From Saccoglossus kowalevskii (taxonomy: Eukaryota; Hemichordata; Enteropneusta; Harrimaniidae), in NCBI RefSeq assembly GCF_000003605.2, contig NW_003138331.1:3119-55843 (forward strand): a stretch of 52,725 bases of DNA, in the 5' to 3' direction. Below, piece after piece: positions 22,664-36,339 of the stretch. The notes beneath the pieces were generated by a model, which was given only the letters and a program-made list of their open reading frames with translations, had not been told where the DNA came from and did no database searches. The position numbers and the translations under genes are program-made. Within the stretch, counting starts at the first letter, position 1. Each line of letters opens with the position of its first letter.

Positions 22664-25600
22664 ACCGATCTTCCATATTGTTGATGTCGTATATTTATTA
22701 TTAATTATTTTTAAATGATTCGATCGAAGGTACAATTGTTATGTGTATTTAATTTATTCATGTTATTAACTAAACTTGCTTTAACTGTTCCAAAGAGATC
22801 CATTCCTATACTCCACATGTAAACATCTGAACGTTAATACATTGAACCTAGTAGAAACAATCATGCTAGTTCATTTCACACAGAATCAGTCGAATCTAAT
22901 ATTATAATTTTTGCCATAACAAATTACGTTACGAACAAAACTTAATAAAAGAGAGTTGATACGCATTTGTGTTTAAATGTGTGAATCACGAATTTTACAG
23001 TCGGCCTGTCACCCATTTAAATGGAATCAACACATGCACTAGAAAAATAGGTCACTGTGCAATCTTGTAAACCTTTCCTGTGGTAAGTTTTGTCTAGAAC
23101 TATTGATATCTTATGGTATCAAACTAAAAAGCAACATTTAAACCATCGACTCCATGTTAAAATGTCCAAGATGAGAATAATGGTTTACACCTTGTCTTAG
23201 AGGGCACTGTCATGAATTTGTTTGCGCGTATCTGATGATCGACTTATTTAGCTGATTACTAGCGAATGGCTGTGTTATATCTGTCATCATTTAGGCTCAT
23301 GCGAGGTCCTGGACGGAACTCGACTTTTAACTGCTTTGTAATTGGTCAAGGTTTTGAAGATGAATAAAGAGAGTTTTGAGTTGGTCTTGGCGAGTACATC
23401 ACTATAGACGCAGTCTTGGTCTAGTCTTGGGTCAGCCTTGCGATAATCTTGGGGACTTTTCCCAAGGGCGCTGTGTCTTATAGAGTGCTCGACTGACCGA
23501 CTAAAGACGAGAGTTGAAACGTATTTCGTTGTGTGCGTTTATTTGACTGTAATGTTTAAGCGTCTTTCCCGATCCCGTACCTCAAGGGGACGTGATAGAG
23601 AGAAAAGACGAGATCCCCCCTGACACGTGTGGAGAATCCAGAGGAGAAGAATTTCCCCCTGACACCCAAATACCCAAATGTCGAGACAACTGTCGACAAA
23701 ATGACTAAAACAAATTACAAATTTTCAGTTAATACAAATGATAAACCATGAATGACTACCACGGTGCCAAGAGCAAAATCCAATTGCAAATGCATGTGTG
23801 TTCCCAGTGTCATAATTATGATACGTTGTCGAACAAAACATCCAATATGAACGAGCCGCCATGATGGCGCCCCCATGGGATTAGAATGTAACATATGGTA
23901 CGAAAAATACGCTGCATTTCTTTATTATGCACAATAGTATGTACACCAACGTGAATAGAATATTTCGCTTAGCAAAAGTAGAATCTTTCACGACAAAGAT
24001 AAGAAGTGTTACAGACGTGTAATCATCATTAATGGAGACTTTAAAGATTCATTCTCTAAGACCGGACAGCAGTCTCACAAACTTAGGGCCTGCTCGCGTA
24101 CTTTTAGAACGTAAACCGTTGATGGCTTTATTTAAAATGTCTGCTTTTTGTTGTTTTGGCAATAGTTTTCGATTACATTTTTAAGGTTGATCATCAGACA
24201 TGAACAGAACCACGTTATTTTCAATACGTTACTATCTAAGCAATGAGTCGTGCATATCAATATCAATATCAGTTCAAAATCACTGTGTTCTTTGAGCAAC
24301 ACTATACATAGAAAGAGAAAATCACGGTGTACATGGCGTTCATTCAATTCAGCATCGGGATTAAACATCATATTGGATAATAATAATACGATGTTTGTAA
24401 GTAATACCACAAGTACATTCAAACTACATCACGTTCATAAACTCATTTTATTTTTCTGTTTTTCTGAACTGCTCGTAGGCACATTCACAGCCAATTTTGA
24501 AGACTTTCTTATAAATTGTACATTAATATTGGTTTTTTTTTTTAAATGTGAAAGCTTAAACATAATTATATGACAGTTTATAATTGTTTCAACTCATACT
24601 GGAGCGGACAGCTACATCGAACAAACTTTCGTAGCTGATAGGAAATTCAACGTGAGAGACTTTCAAAAGATGAACACCAGACGACGAGTTTTAGCGATTT
24701 ATACTTTCGGCGGACTAACAGTTGATCGTATTGGTTGATCGCCGTTACGATAGCTATTGCTGATTTACAGTGGCAATATATATTCTTCTGTGTAATGTTT
24801 ATGCAAGTTTATGCAAATAAATTCCCGGTTTTATTCTACATGAACGACTCAAACAAATAAAATATTCACTGTGATGGTTTTCAAAGTAATGATCCATAGT
24901 AATTCGCGGAGCAAAACATAATTAACACCTACACCATCGAACACTTACCAACGAAAATTGACTCTGTTTGCCCATGTATGATTTCTTCTTGACCTTTTCA
25001 CAAAAAGCAACGTGCGGTTGAAGGAATAGAATTTTGCAGGAGGGTGTAAGTTACGTCAAAACATCCCGTTTTGCGTAAAATCATCCGAGGTTCCCTTAAC
25101 TGTACGCAAATAATAAAATTATACATGTATTGATTGTTTGGAACTAGGGACAAATTCCGACCAGTGTGATTAGCACTTACCTAATTGTAGGTGAGTAAAG
25201 TGCCAAGGAATTATTGGTTGGTTTGATGGCTGTATTTACAATGCTACGAGGTACATAAATGTGTGTTGGTATAATTTTGTCTGAAAATTAGTAGCATATT
25301 AGATGTACTTATGTAGAATGTCATCATCGTTGCCGCTGAGCAACAATTCAAGTAAAAGGGAAGCCTGCACGAGTTGCCCCGATACTATGATATTACTCTA
25401 TTGTGTACTGTACAGTACAGATTCTCCCAAGGAAATTTGGATGCTGAATTTTGTCAATTATGTTTGTGCCATCTGTCTGTTTCAGCTCATATTTATAGTT
25501 ATAACTCAGAAGGAACTCGGCTTGGTCGTCGATGAGTTATGTACAGTTTACAACCATTAATGGGAGATGTTTTATTCTGTCATATTACGCGTTGATGTGA

Positions 25601-28289
25601 TACCATTAATCTGGTGGCATACTAAGGAATAGCGCCCTCATATGTTTTGTTTCACAATCTTCCCCGGACTGCAGACCAACTCATTAACACACAGCACACT
25701 ATACACGATAGGTATAAGGTTAGGTTGCAGGATGTAGCCACTGGGACAGTCCGACCAACGATTTATTTACTCATTTTCACAAACGCCATTCCAAAACAGC
25801 CAAATGTATAAAACCGCCAAAACTAAAACTCACATTACTAAAATAATAACGATAACATAACTAAGAACAATCAGGTATAATGCAACGGAACTCGAAAATT
25901 ATACACAATAAAAAAATATAAACTACACTGGCAAAAAGCGGGAAACTTTATTTATCCGCCATCATCCATATCATTGATATAACATGTTAGTAACAACGTT
26001 GAACATTATAGCTGACTGATGACTGGCTTGGTGGCCGAGTACACTGGAGTATGTACTAGAAAGCGGAGCCACCCTTTTTGTTTTGTTTTCATGTGTAAAA
26101 TCTTACCAGCGGCATTCTATCGAATGTGTTTTCATCACAGGTAAATAATGAATGGTTTTTTCCTGAAAAAAAAGTCTACCACATTGGATTCCGTCAACAA
26201 TCTGTTTCGTTGTTATATATAACTGGTTTTAAATAATACAAGATTTGATGAAGAACCAGCTATTTCTGGTTGTTTTATTGTACCAGTCATTAATGCTAGT
26301 TTTGCTAAACGAAATTAACATAATTGACGTTGTTACCATTGAGAAATCATCTGAGTTACCAAGGAGAATTACGGTCTACGTAAACAAACTTAGTTTATTT
26401 GGTTTGGGAAATTAAATACGATGTAACCTAAGTTATCTTCACTGAGGGCGGTCTCACTTAAATAGCGCCACCTACACGTACATAAATTTCATTTCCTATT
26501 TGCGGGCGCACTGACGAAAGTTATCTTGCTTTGTTCACTTTTTTGCTAGCTTGTTTCCCTTTTCTATGTTTCGATTCGAGTAGGTTTTCTGAATTAACCT
26601 TTCGTGTTTGTAAATAAACATCATCTGCATTGGCGCAAAGAAACGTATTTGCGTTCATTTGAACTATATGTGATACATTGCTTACCTTGCATGAACGTGT
26701 TTAAGGGTATGAACGTTATATTTGAATATTTGCAGTTGTTTACATGGGGCACAGAAACAGCGTGCAGCGCGTGATGGAAATAACACTTGCCACTACCCGC
26801 AAACGTTCACGCAAGTTGAACATTATTTGTTTCGAGTTTTGGCTATAAACTGTCATCAAAAAAAATAATATAAAAAGGTTATGACTGTAAACTCTATGTT
26901 ATCATTTTATATGAAGTTGTAACATGTTATCACTTTGCGTCATTATCGTAGTTGTATGAGCGTTAAATTTACGACTTTTCAGTAACTGTTATTTAAAAGC
27001 CTACGTCTTTCGATAAGTTTTGCTAGCTTTACATGTCACAATCAAAATAGAAAAAAAACGAACTACAAATACTCCAAGATTTTTTTGACTTCATTAAAAA
27101 AATAAAATCGTTTTTGTAGGATGGGAGCTTTTTGAGGTCAAAACCCCCCACCCCCAAACTAAAGGAAATAAGTTTTTTATCCGACATCGATCTTTTGACG
27201 TCGTCCCTAAATGTATAGATATTGTATAATGAGGAACTAACAGTGAACTTGTTGTAGACCAATTAACGATGACTTTTATTGAGGGGACTGATACAGGTTA
27301 CTGGAAATAAAAACGGATTTTTACGCTTTTACAAAAAATAAAATGAAAGTTCCATTTACAGTAAAAAATAGGTTTTTACAGATAGAGAAAACTCCTAATT
27401 ATATTTTGATAATATTTTTGATAATTTTTTATTTTTTGAATCAAAATTGGAAATTGCGTACTACTTACAACATTAAATTTGGAAAATGCTTTATACGCTT
27501 ATAAAAAAATATTTTTTTCTCCAATATAACATAGCAAACCTCGTAACAGCAATGTCATTTTAAATCCATACCACCTATCTCCATTTTTTTCGATCGTTGT
27601 ACAAATCCATCCAAACAACATACACAATAACGTTACTCATACATATTTCTTTTAAATCAACATTAAACTTCGTCGGAATAAAATTATGTTGTACGAGAAT
27701 TAAGGTCATGAATTTGTGAACAAAAACTGTTATTTAAACTAGCAAGTGTGTATTTGAATATAACAAAAGAAGATGCGACACAGCGTATTCTAGAATGATG
27801 TGTTCAAAGTCAAACCTCGGGTCTCTCATTCCAAATATCCATAGCTCGTCTGCTGATAAAACCCTCACATACGCCATTGGGATACATTTACAGTGTTTTT
27901 CAAAACAATAGCATCGACCATTAAACGTAGATGATGTAGATCGCAATGGACACAGGTGCCGCAGACAGGCGTTGCGGTAAGCATGAACTGTTTATTAATC
28001 ATATGCATCATGAGAGTGAAATTCATTTTTTAAATGATAAAGTGTTATCGCAATTGAAGCTTAGTATATTGTTAATAATATCAATACATGAAATGCACAG
28101 CTTCAAAATTCTTCTTTTCAAACCATGTTAATTTTTCACAGTCAATATAAAAGATAACTTACAACAAATGTGTCAGATGACACGTTATTTTTTATATTGC
28201 CTTTTTTATTTTGCAACATCGACTCTATAAGGCGTGGATGGTTATTTTTCCCTTTTGCCCTTTGTTGGAAAAACATCTCATCTCCGGTG
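22664..28289. other. Intergenic between genes 1 and 2
   Basis: Apart from a possible LTR fossil (23209-23665) I can support no gene here. Open frames of up to about 107 residues (for example 24250-24573, 25303-25560 and minus strand 27734-27946) have no recognisable domain. Confidence 0.5.
23209..23665 (+). mobile_element. Possible solo LTR fossil
   Basis: The stretch begins TGTCATGAAT and ends CCCCTGACA, giving the short TGTCA/TGACA inverted ends usual in LTRs. It contains an AATAAA, a TATAG-like box and richer GC than its flanks. No internal coding region lies nearby and I see no clear flanking duplication, so at most it is an old solo LTR. It could equally be a promoter-like unique sequence. 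Confidence 0.25.
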
Positions 28290-28473
28290 CCATTGTTTCA
28301 TCACAAAACTGACACAGGTATTGTAACAGCTTGAGACCTGTTGGATTGTCACTAATTTGCTAGAATTTATTCTATATTCAGCCAGTCAGTCATTCTATGC
28401 GTTCCAGAGTCTGTGGCGACACATCGAATTACATCATCTCTGTACAAGTCATTGAATTGCGCAGTTGCTTAAG
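28290..28473 (+). promoter_or_regulatory. Promoter and untranslated first exon of gene 2
   Basis: About 180 bases align closely with 43360-43563 upstream of gene 3. Shared parts include CACAAAAC, GACACAGGTATTG, ATTGTCACTAATTTG, CCAGAGT and CACATCGAA. The block ends in a GGTACT splice donor (intron from 28474) that pairs with the acceptor one base before the gene 2 ATG. A TATATTC box at about 28370 fits a start near 28395. Such conservation beside freely diverging neighbours suggests a functional promoter and 5' UTR exon. Confidence 0.65.
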
Positions 28474-29505
28474 GTACTAATTTATGCATGTTTACTGTTT
28501 TACAGAAATTATACATACACTTTTCTTGCTTTAGACGATAGAGATATCGACAAATGGTACAGTTTATATCATCTTTCAACAATCTTTCAATTTTGCTGTT
28601 TCCATAGATTATATTGAAAACTACTCTTACTTTGACATGGCTAGACTTATGGCGTGTCAGGTTCAGTTTGTTTTGTTCAGTACATCAACGTTCCCTTGTT
28701 TGACCGGCTTGGGCAAAACTACACTATATAACGCACTATGCCTGATACACACTCGCATTGACATGGGCCTCTCTGTCCACAGTTTCTAAAATGAAAAAAA
28801 GCACTTCGGAATAAGTATGCCTTTTTTTATCTAGTCGAAAGTCAAAGCCATTACCGGAAAAGTTTAATATTTGCAGTCTGAACGTGTACAATTTCATGTC
28901 AATTCGTTTTATATGTTTGTTGCGTATAGTTTAAGCTAGGAAATGAATATTGTAATGTTCCTTGGCTAAGAGTTCATTGACGTTATACTCTCGCCGTCGA
29001 TGTCTACGTGTCTGGAGGTTTTAATATTTGTAGCGCAGTGAATTACGTTACTTGAACGAGTAGACGCTTCAGGGAATTGAAATGCCTCACGAATTTATAT
29101 AATAATGTGAACGTTCGCGTCGCTGTCTTTCGTATAATGTGCACAATCTAAAGTATCGACAGATAGCCAATGTTTAATCTATTCACCCACAACGCGAGAA
29201 ACTAGACATGCTCATGATATTGACAAACAGAACAGACATAAACACACACATAGTGAATTTATCGTTTTTCCAGAATGTTGTTTTTCTATTTCTCAGAACA
29301 ACAATTACAATTTACTACTAGATGGCAAAACATGTAAATACATAAATACAATAACTATCTAAACAAATAAGTTACTAAATGAATAGCTCAAAAAATAAAT
29401 TTTACAAAAGTTTCTCTTGAAATAATACATCCATGCAGTCATTTCAATTTCTTATAAAATAATAATACATGTTATTCTGAAATTGCTTTTTATTTACATT
29501 GCAGA

Positions 29506-30847
29506 ATGAACAGATACTTACTTTGTTACATGCTTGTTGCAGCAACTACAAGAGCTGCTATATCAATGAAGCTCGGTCAACAGGTAAACTACATGTTTTT
29601 TTTTAGTTTATTTGTGAGTGGACATTGAGCGAGGAAAAATACACTTCAAATAGAGAAAACATGTTCCAAACATTGTACCATTGTTTTTCGTACATGCTTG
29701 TAATTCATATTAATATACATTCTTCCCCATTCACGGGTCACAATTGACCAATGGCGATGGCTTTTTTTGTATTGATAATGTTCTACACACTTGGTGGCCT
29801 GAAACATTCGAATTAGTACCGTTTATTGGGAGTACGTTAAATCACACCTACAGTCACTACACAAATGATTTAGACCGATATAACAGGAAACACTATTTTC
29901 ACGTATCCGCATTCTGCAACTTCAACAATGATATGATTATATGATCTTGAACATGTGGATTCAAAAAGCAACAATCCGTAATAATATTATACTATTTGAA
30001 AATAGTGTAGCCGTAACTCAAAATGCTCATGAATAAGTTCCAATATTTGTTGATTATTAGAGAATCCAACTCATGAAAATGCAAAGTTTTGGTCTTGTAA
30101 CACGTAGTATATTACTATAAATAATAGTGGTAGTAATACTCATACATTATTACAATGAACTAAAATATACTGCCGTCTAACTTATTTAATTCTTAACAGG
30201 AGTTTCATGACGTTGGTGTGCGAAAAAGTAAGTTATAATAAAAATATTTTCAAATAAACCAAACTTGTTCTCGTTTTTTTGAAAAAAAATAAAACGCAAT
30301 TCAAATGCCGGTATTAATACAAACACTTATTAACGTATTATTCTTATCAGGCGGAACGGGTTCGGGAGACCCTCAGTTTCACACCGTTGATGGTAAGCAG
30401 TACTCGTTTGACGGTAATTGCTCGTACGTGTTGCTGAGAGAGTGTCAGGACCCATTGGAACAACCTCGTTTCTCCGTGAATATTGTGAACTCCAGAACAT
30501 TGAAGACCCCGTACAAATATGTCGTCTACATTGACAGCGTCTACGTGATAATAAATTTAGAAGGAGGAGGTGTCTTCAGAGTTGACCTACTACAAAACAA
30601 ATACTTGTCAGTAAGTACAAAGCGATCGAATACATCAGAAAGTTAAAGTTAGGACATGTGTCCTTTTGCCTTTATGTAACCTTTATTAAATTACATTTTA
30701 ATTTATTTGATCGAATACCGTCAGTGAATATGTGATGTTTAATCCACTACCCCAATAATGTGTTACAGCAAATGCTTCGGTGTGTTGTACACTTGGGTTG
30801 TGCACTTGGATCAGCACATTCTTTCTAAGCTTTTTTTCACAAATCAT

Positions 30848-30900
<53 letters not shown>

Positions 30901-32272
30901 TTATATGTTTACTGTTCAGTGGTAACAACACTTTCTCTGTCCGTCGTGTATGAACATTTTTATTATCATCTATCTACACACACTTAATATAAATATGATA
31001 ATCTTTATTCCGCAGATCAACAACAATACATCCATCCACATTGTCGATATCGTAGATAAATGGGAAGATAAAACAAATGGCATTAGCATAAAAGAAAAGG
31101 ACAATAAAATTGTTGTAACAAAAAAGAACGAATTCTGCGTGTGCTGGGATGGAATTGGACGTGTCGATGTAAAGGTAGACGACAGTTTCCATGGCAAAGT
31201 ATGCGGTCTCATGGGAACTGCCAACAATGATCCGGATGATGATTTCAAGATGCTCACAACAGAAGGTTTAAAATTAGTAGAGGATGTGAAAGAGTTTGCA
31301 AATAGCTGGCAAATCAAAGATAGGTGAGTGATGCTTATAACAAAACGAGAAAATAATAGTTTAATAGTATGTGTATTAAGATATAATTGTGTTAGCACTA
31401 GAATTATAACATGATTGTAATGATACATTGTGTGACAAAACACATTTTAAAATTCGATTTTAACATGTGACAGGTAAGGTAAAATTATAATATCGCCCAG
31501 AGTGCCAGTTCATTCGTTTCGAGAATCTACATTCGGCTTTGAATCTTTACAACACTTGTTTTACAAGTACATTTTTTGAGGATACACTCAGACCGTTCAT
31601 GATATTGTATAAAATTTATGAAAACTAAATGATATTGTGATTTGAATATATATATTCTACATATATATAGTGGAACATATCATATATATATATATATATG
31701 TTCCACTATATTTATGTAGAATTTGTTAAACCTGGGCGAGATTGTTTGATTTATGTAAAACCAGCATTACATGAATAATATGAAATTAATCAAGCTTCCA
31801 AGGTCTGGTTATTACACGTCTACTGGCCGGAATTTGTTTACAGTGTAGCGTTATATACCAAGCGAAAGACTCATTTCGCAATCGGGGCTCTAACAAATTT
31901 GCTACGTTTACATAACATAAATCTCCGACGAGTATGATGGTTGTACCTTACCAAACAATGCCGTATCGTTTTAATATTAATTAGTTTGGATCCTAATTCC
32001 TCTATCAGCATAAATACCCATATATTTTGCTATAATATCAAGCCTTGGATACTGAAAAAAAGCATTTACTTTTGTAACATTTTCCTTCTGTTACAAGGGC
32101 TTTCGACACGAAAAACCAAAAGTCCAAAATCTATAAATATTTTTCAAGCTATCATTACTAGTAAATGTGGTTGCTTTGTATTCCATTAAATGCCGAGCAC
32201 TTCGTATCATATTGCCATCATAGTTTTAATATTTTCTTTTTTTTTCTTTTTTTTAGTTGCAAGATCAAATAA
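29506..32272 (+). CDS. Gene 2: secreted single VWD-domain protein
   Basis: Coding exons are 29506-29583, 30200-30227, 30351-30610, 31016-31323 and 32257-32272, giving 229 residues. Residues 1 to about 20 form a signal peptide (MNRYLLCYMLVAATTRAAIS). A short linker (MKLGQQEFHDVGVRKSGTGS) leads to the VWD domain: GDPQFHTVDG, then NCSYVLLREC, WDGIGRVDVKV, VCGLMGTANNDPDDDF (the calcium-loop region), and FANSWQI, closed by a last-exon Cys (SCKIK). There are no C8, TIL or other domains, unlike mucins or von Willebrand factor. The usual CGLCG reads CGLMG. EFCVCWDG carries two Cys, one more than gene 3. The ATG follows a GCAG acceptor by one base. A role in extracellular matrix, secretion or defence is possible, but none can be read from the sequence. 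Confidence 0.92.
30851..30910. repeat. (AT)n microsatellite in intron 3 of gene 2
   Basis: About 19 AT repeats followed by interrupted TTATATATAT copies. Confidence 0.95.
31656..31722. repeat. Near-perfect hairpin in intron 4 of gene 2
   Basis: The left arm 31656-31681 and right arm 31697-31722 are inverted repeats matching at 25 of 26 positions, with core AGTGGAACATAT, separated by a 15-base AT loop. It could be a tiny foldback element or a small-RNA-like hairpin. Confidence 0.88.
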
Positions 32273-32392
32273 TATGGTTATTTACATTGCATCCACGGTG
32301 TAATGCTCCAATGTGAACAGTTAACAACACTGGCGATTAATTTACTTTACGTAATCAATTTTTTCTCGGGTTCATAAGTGGAAATAAATTTA

Positions 32393-32508
32393 ACTTTGCT
32401 TGCTCGTTCTTGTCTTAGCAGATGTGATGCTGGGAATATAGAAAGTAAATGTATAACCAACGTATTTGGATGTGACATTCAAATGTAGTTAATACAATAG
32501 TGAATAAA
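32393..32508 (+). promoter_or_regulatory. Polyadenylation signals of gene 2
   Basis: AATAAA occurs at 32393-32398 and again at 32503-32508, 121 and 231 bases after the stop. Either could end the transcript. Confidence 0.5.
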
Positions 32509-35500
32509 ATATGTGTTAATCTATCATAAATGGGAGTTATTTAAGTTGCTACAGTTAGCACATATGATATGTTCTGTCAAAATTAGCATAAAAACTACAC
32601 AAGCAATCATCACGGGTAATTTACGATAACACAGATATTACATTGTGATCAAGGATGGACTAAATCTCAGACACGGCAATCCAGACTAGAAAGATATCAA
32701 TTCTCGGGTGATTTCGGTGGAAATTTGAGCTTATTGTTGTCTACTAATACAAAATCCTAGTTTGAACTGACTGGATAAAATAGGGAAAAAATTGGTGAAT
32801 GCATTAAATTGCATGTACAATAAATACATTTACAGATTTAGGTCACAGAGATAGATACAGACACGTCATAACAGTAAAACATATTAGGTAGTCAGAAAAA
32901 TAAGCAAAACTAATGACGTGAGACTAAATTGTTATATTGGAGGCGATTATCCATGGAGTGGGAAAGACAAGAGGAATTTTGTAAGACGTTTATGACGACA
33001 TCGACGTAGTTAGGAGTAGGTCCTCAAATTCAAAAATATAAGACACCATAAGACACCAACAAACCAACGTAGATCAAACAAAACAGCCAAATAAATAAGA
33101 GAAAGATATAAGAAACTTACAATATTACAATAGCTTTTGAAAGGAGTGAGCACATTCTACTTCACATGTGAGACCCGCCATTTCTCAATCTGAGTCATAA
33201 TCAAATGATTTTTGTAAGCAAGCTGACGTCTTTGACATACAAGTGCATGAAATCACATGTAGATCAGTGTTGTAATTTTTTATGCAAAAGCTTATATCTG
33301 TGAAAAAAAAATGTTGCAAAGTTTGAGCAAGTCATTATTCACATTATCCTTTGTGTAAGTGTTAGTATTAGCATATGTATTCGGTGATACACTATGGTAA
33401 TTGTTTATTCAGACCACGGAAACACACGCCTCTGAGCATTACGGTTGCTATTTGAATATACCTAACTATTATTATTTCATTGAACGCTACATATATCCAA
33501 TAATTATTAGTAAAGTACAACTTTTTCACTTCATTTTCACAGTGGAAGAGTTATGTCAGTTTAGTAGAATATAAAGATATATTACAAACCATGACGAAGT
33601 GTTTGCAACTTTCCCCATTAGACAAAGAATGCAGCTACAATCGTCAAGTAAAGAATACCTGTTCAGACACCACTTACCTCATTTAAAAATTCTTGAACTT
33701 GTTAGACACCATGAAATTGGTCTAAAATTATGATTAGCCCACGTTTGAGCAAACAACAAGCAAAGACAACAACATAAGGATTTTGCTATGAATTTAAATT
33801 TCACATGGCCACTATAAATACGTAACATTGAGCATAATAACCGGATATCCACAGATGATAACGGTCTAGCCCACAGTCAATAAACCAACAAAGAGAAAGC
33901 TAAAGAATGTGTTTGGCATGCACGGCATAGCAACACAGCTAGAAAATGACACTGACCCGACGTATGGTCAAGTGAATAATTCATCACAATTGTGGGACAT
34001 CAGGGCATGATAGAAAAATGCGGGGGTTTAATAAAAGTCTGTAGGACAGTGGTAAGAGCACATGTATGTAATAAAATATTTGTTAAACTACATCCACACG
34101 AAGGGCTAAGGTCAGTGAGTCAAACGTCGCAGCGTGGCAAGTGATTTGGAAATGCATCTTTATGAAGGAAAATCCAGACGTTGTAGTCATATGCCCTGAA
34201 GAAAATTTAACTCGAAGCATTTCTCAATCAAGGGAACACTGGAGGGCAAACATCTTGCTAATGATCTTTAACCAGGAAGATCTGGAATTATTTCAATAGG
34301 ACCCACGTTTTCATTGGAAAACTAACAAGTTAGTTGACATCATAACCTATATATTTATAACTAACTTGATTTTGATACTTTGCATTCAGTATATTTCCAC
34401 GCCAAGCCTCAACTAATATTATTAGCGCTGTTGTCTTGACAACACATATATTGACAAGTGCTTATGACATGTTTGAAGACACGTATCAAAAATGTCAATG
34501 GGTGTACAAATATCGGCTGAGGGCCATGGCTTCGTCGTCAACACTGCGGTTTAATCATTGTTTGATTCCCAACGCAGTGTCAGCCATTGCAAACTTTACA
34601 CCAGCCTCGCCAGAGTATCATCATATTTAAAAGTAGAAAATTACCTCCATTGATAGTATGGTGTAGTTGGAAGCACATGTGCGTTACTAAGAAAAGGTGG
34701 ATGACAGAAGATTTGAGACGAGCAGCACTTTATTCCATTTAAACACGAATATAGTTTATACATGCGATGGTTATTGTAGAAACAAAATGGCTGGACGTAT
34801 GTGACAGATGAGGCTATTTATGTTACACATGTGTGCTAAATAAACTGATCGTAAAAAACTGTATAATTTGTATTCAATATTAACTCAGTCATATTGTGTT
34901 CAGTAAACATTATTAGTAACACATTTTATACAATTGTGAGTTAGTGTATGTATTTATAGTGCACAAGCTGACGGTTGTTCAATAGAAGAAGTCATTCGTT
35001 CAGCACGATTCTAGACAGAGCGAAAACAGATCTGTCATATAATCAACCTCTTGAATTTTTATGTGAGAAATTTATCTATTTTCAACCGACCCGCGGATCA
35101 TCATTTTTTTCGATGCCGTATGTTAAAGTAGAATGATATTCTATTAGAAATACTAGCCGCCAAATGTTGGAGAAATGCAACTACTCTGTTTTAAATATTC
35201 GTTTAATGGATAAATATTAAGGACACATTTCAGATATTCTCATCACACCCATTCATTTTAAAAGGGAAGTTGTATAATGTGAATAACATATTCAGTGTAT
35301 CTTCATCTTGGCGACGATAAATGACAAGCTAAACTGTATGGACTTTGGATGAACGAAACGTTGGACAATTCAATGAAAATTCAACTTAATTAAAGTCTTA
35401 CATTTGCGAAAACTCGAAAATATTTACTGTCATACAAGGGACCCTAACACGAGTTCACCATATTAGGAAATAAGACATTATGTTGATTGAACAATACTTA

Positions 35501-36288
35501 ATTAATATGTATCAGGCATTTGTATCTTGATCGTTATTCTCTGTATTTTACACTACATTGCTAGTCATGTTATTACTTTCTATGTGAACCCGCGTGGTAC
35601 TAAGACCGTATAATGTGAACACAATAGAAAAAAATAAACATGTAACTGGAATTACAATTTTATAATTTTTTTTTTATTGGAATTCAATTAACATTCAATT
35701 AGAATCCGAGACCGAGTGGATAAATGCAGTAACATATTATGGTGTGCTGTCACATTCAGGATTTCAAAATGGTTCACTTCCGGTCAATGGGCGCCTCCAT
35801 TTTGTTTGTTGTTTCACAAACTATGTGAAGCAAAACAACTCATTCATGATAAAATATCTTCAGAATGTTGTTTAATGATAAAACCATCATTTTTTGGCAA
35901 CTACAGTTAAGAGCCATTTTGATCAGCGGCGAGACACGACTCATGCATGTATTGGGTCATCTTCAATCCCACTCACGTCGCGAGTGAACTGATACCTAGA
36001 TTTCCGCAATTAACGAACTACAACGTTCGATGTTTACGTCAGTTCTATTTTTAGTGGGTTAATAAACTGCTCGGCTGTACTTGCTCACCAAGCATTCCTG
36101 CTACATGTTAGTTTATAGAAATAATATCAATTCTAGGTGCAATCAAACAACCCAAACTCTATGAAACATTATTATTCAAAAAAGGAGATTTCGAAAAGGC
36201 CTGTTTAGTTAAAAATCACTGAGGTGTCATTGACGTTCGACGTCTTCTATTATGGAAGAGATATAAATGACGTTACAAAATTACAAAC
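32509..36288. other. Intergenic between gene 2 and the LINE
   Basis: Only short frames without domains occur (34436-34630, 35716-35910). I see no RNA gene, MITE ends or splice-paired exons. Confidence 0.55.
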
Positions 36289-36289
36289 C

Positions 36290-36322
<33 letters not shown>

Positions 36323-36323
36323 G
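36289..36323. repeat. (CTGT)n microsatellite
   Basis: About nine CTGT repeats lie just beyond the 3' end of the minus-strand LINE. Confidence 0.95.
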
Positions 36324-36339
36324 AAATAAAAGTGCAACA

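Noticed and set aside
27734-27946. 70-residue minus-strand frame with several Cys
   Set aside because: No family recognised, no signal peptide, and no exon partners found nearby.
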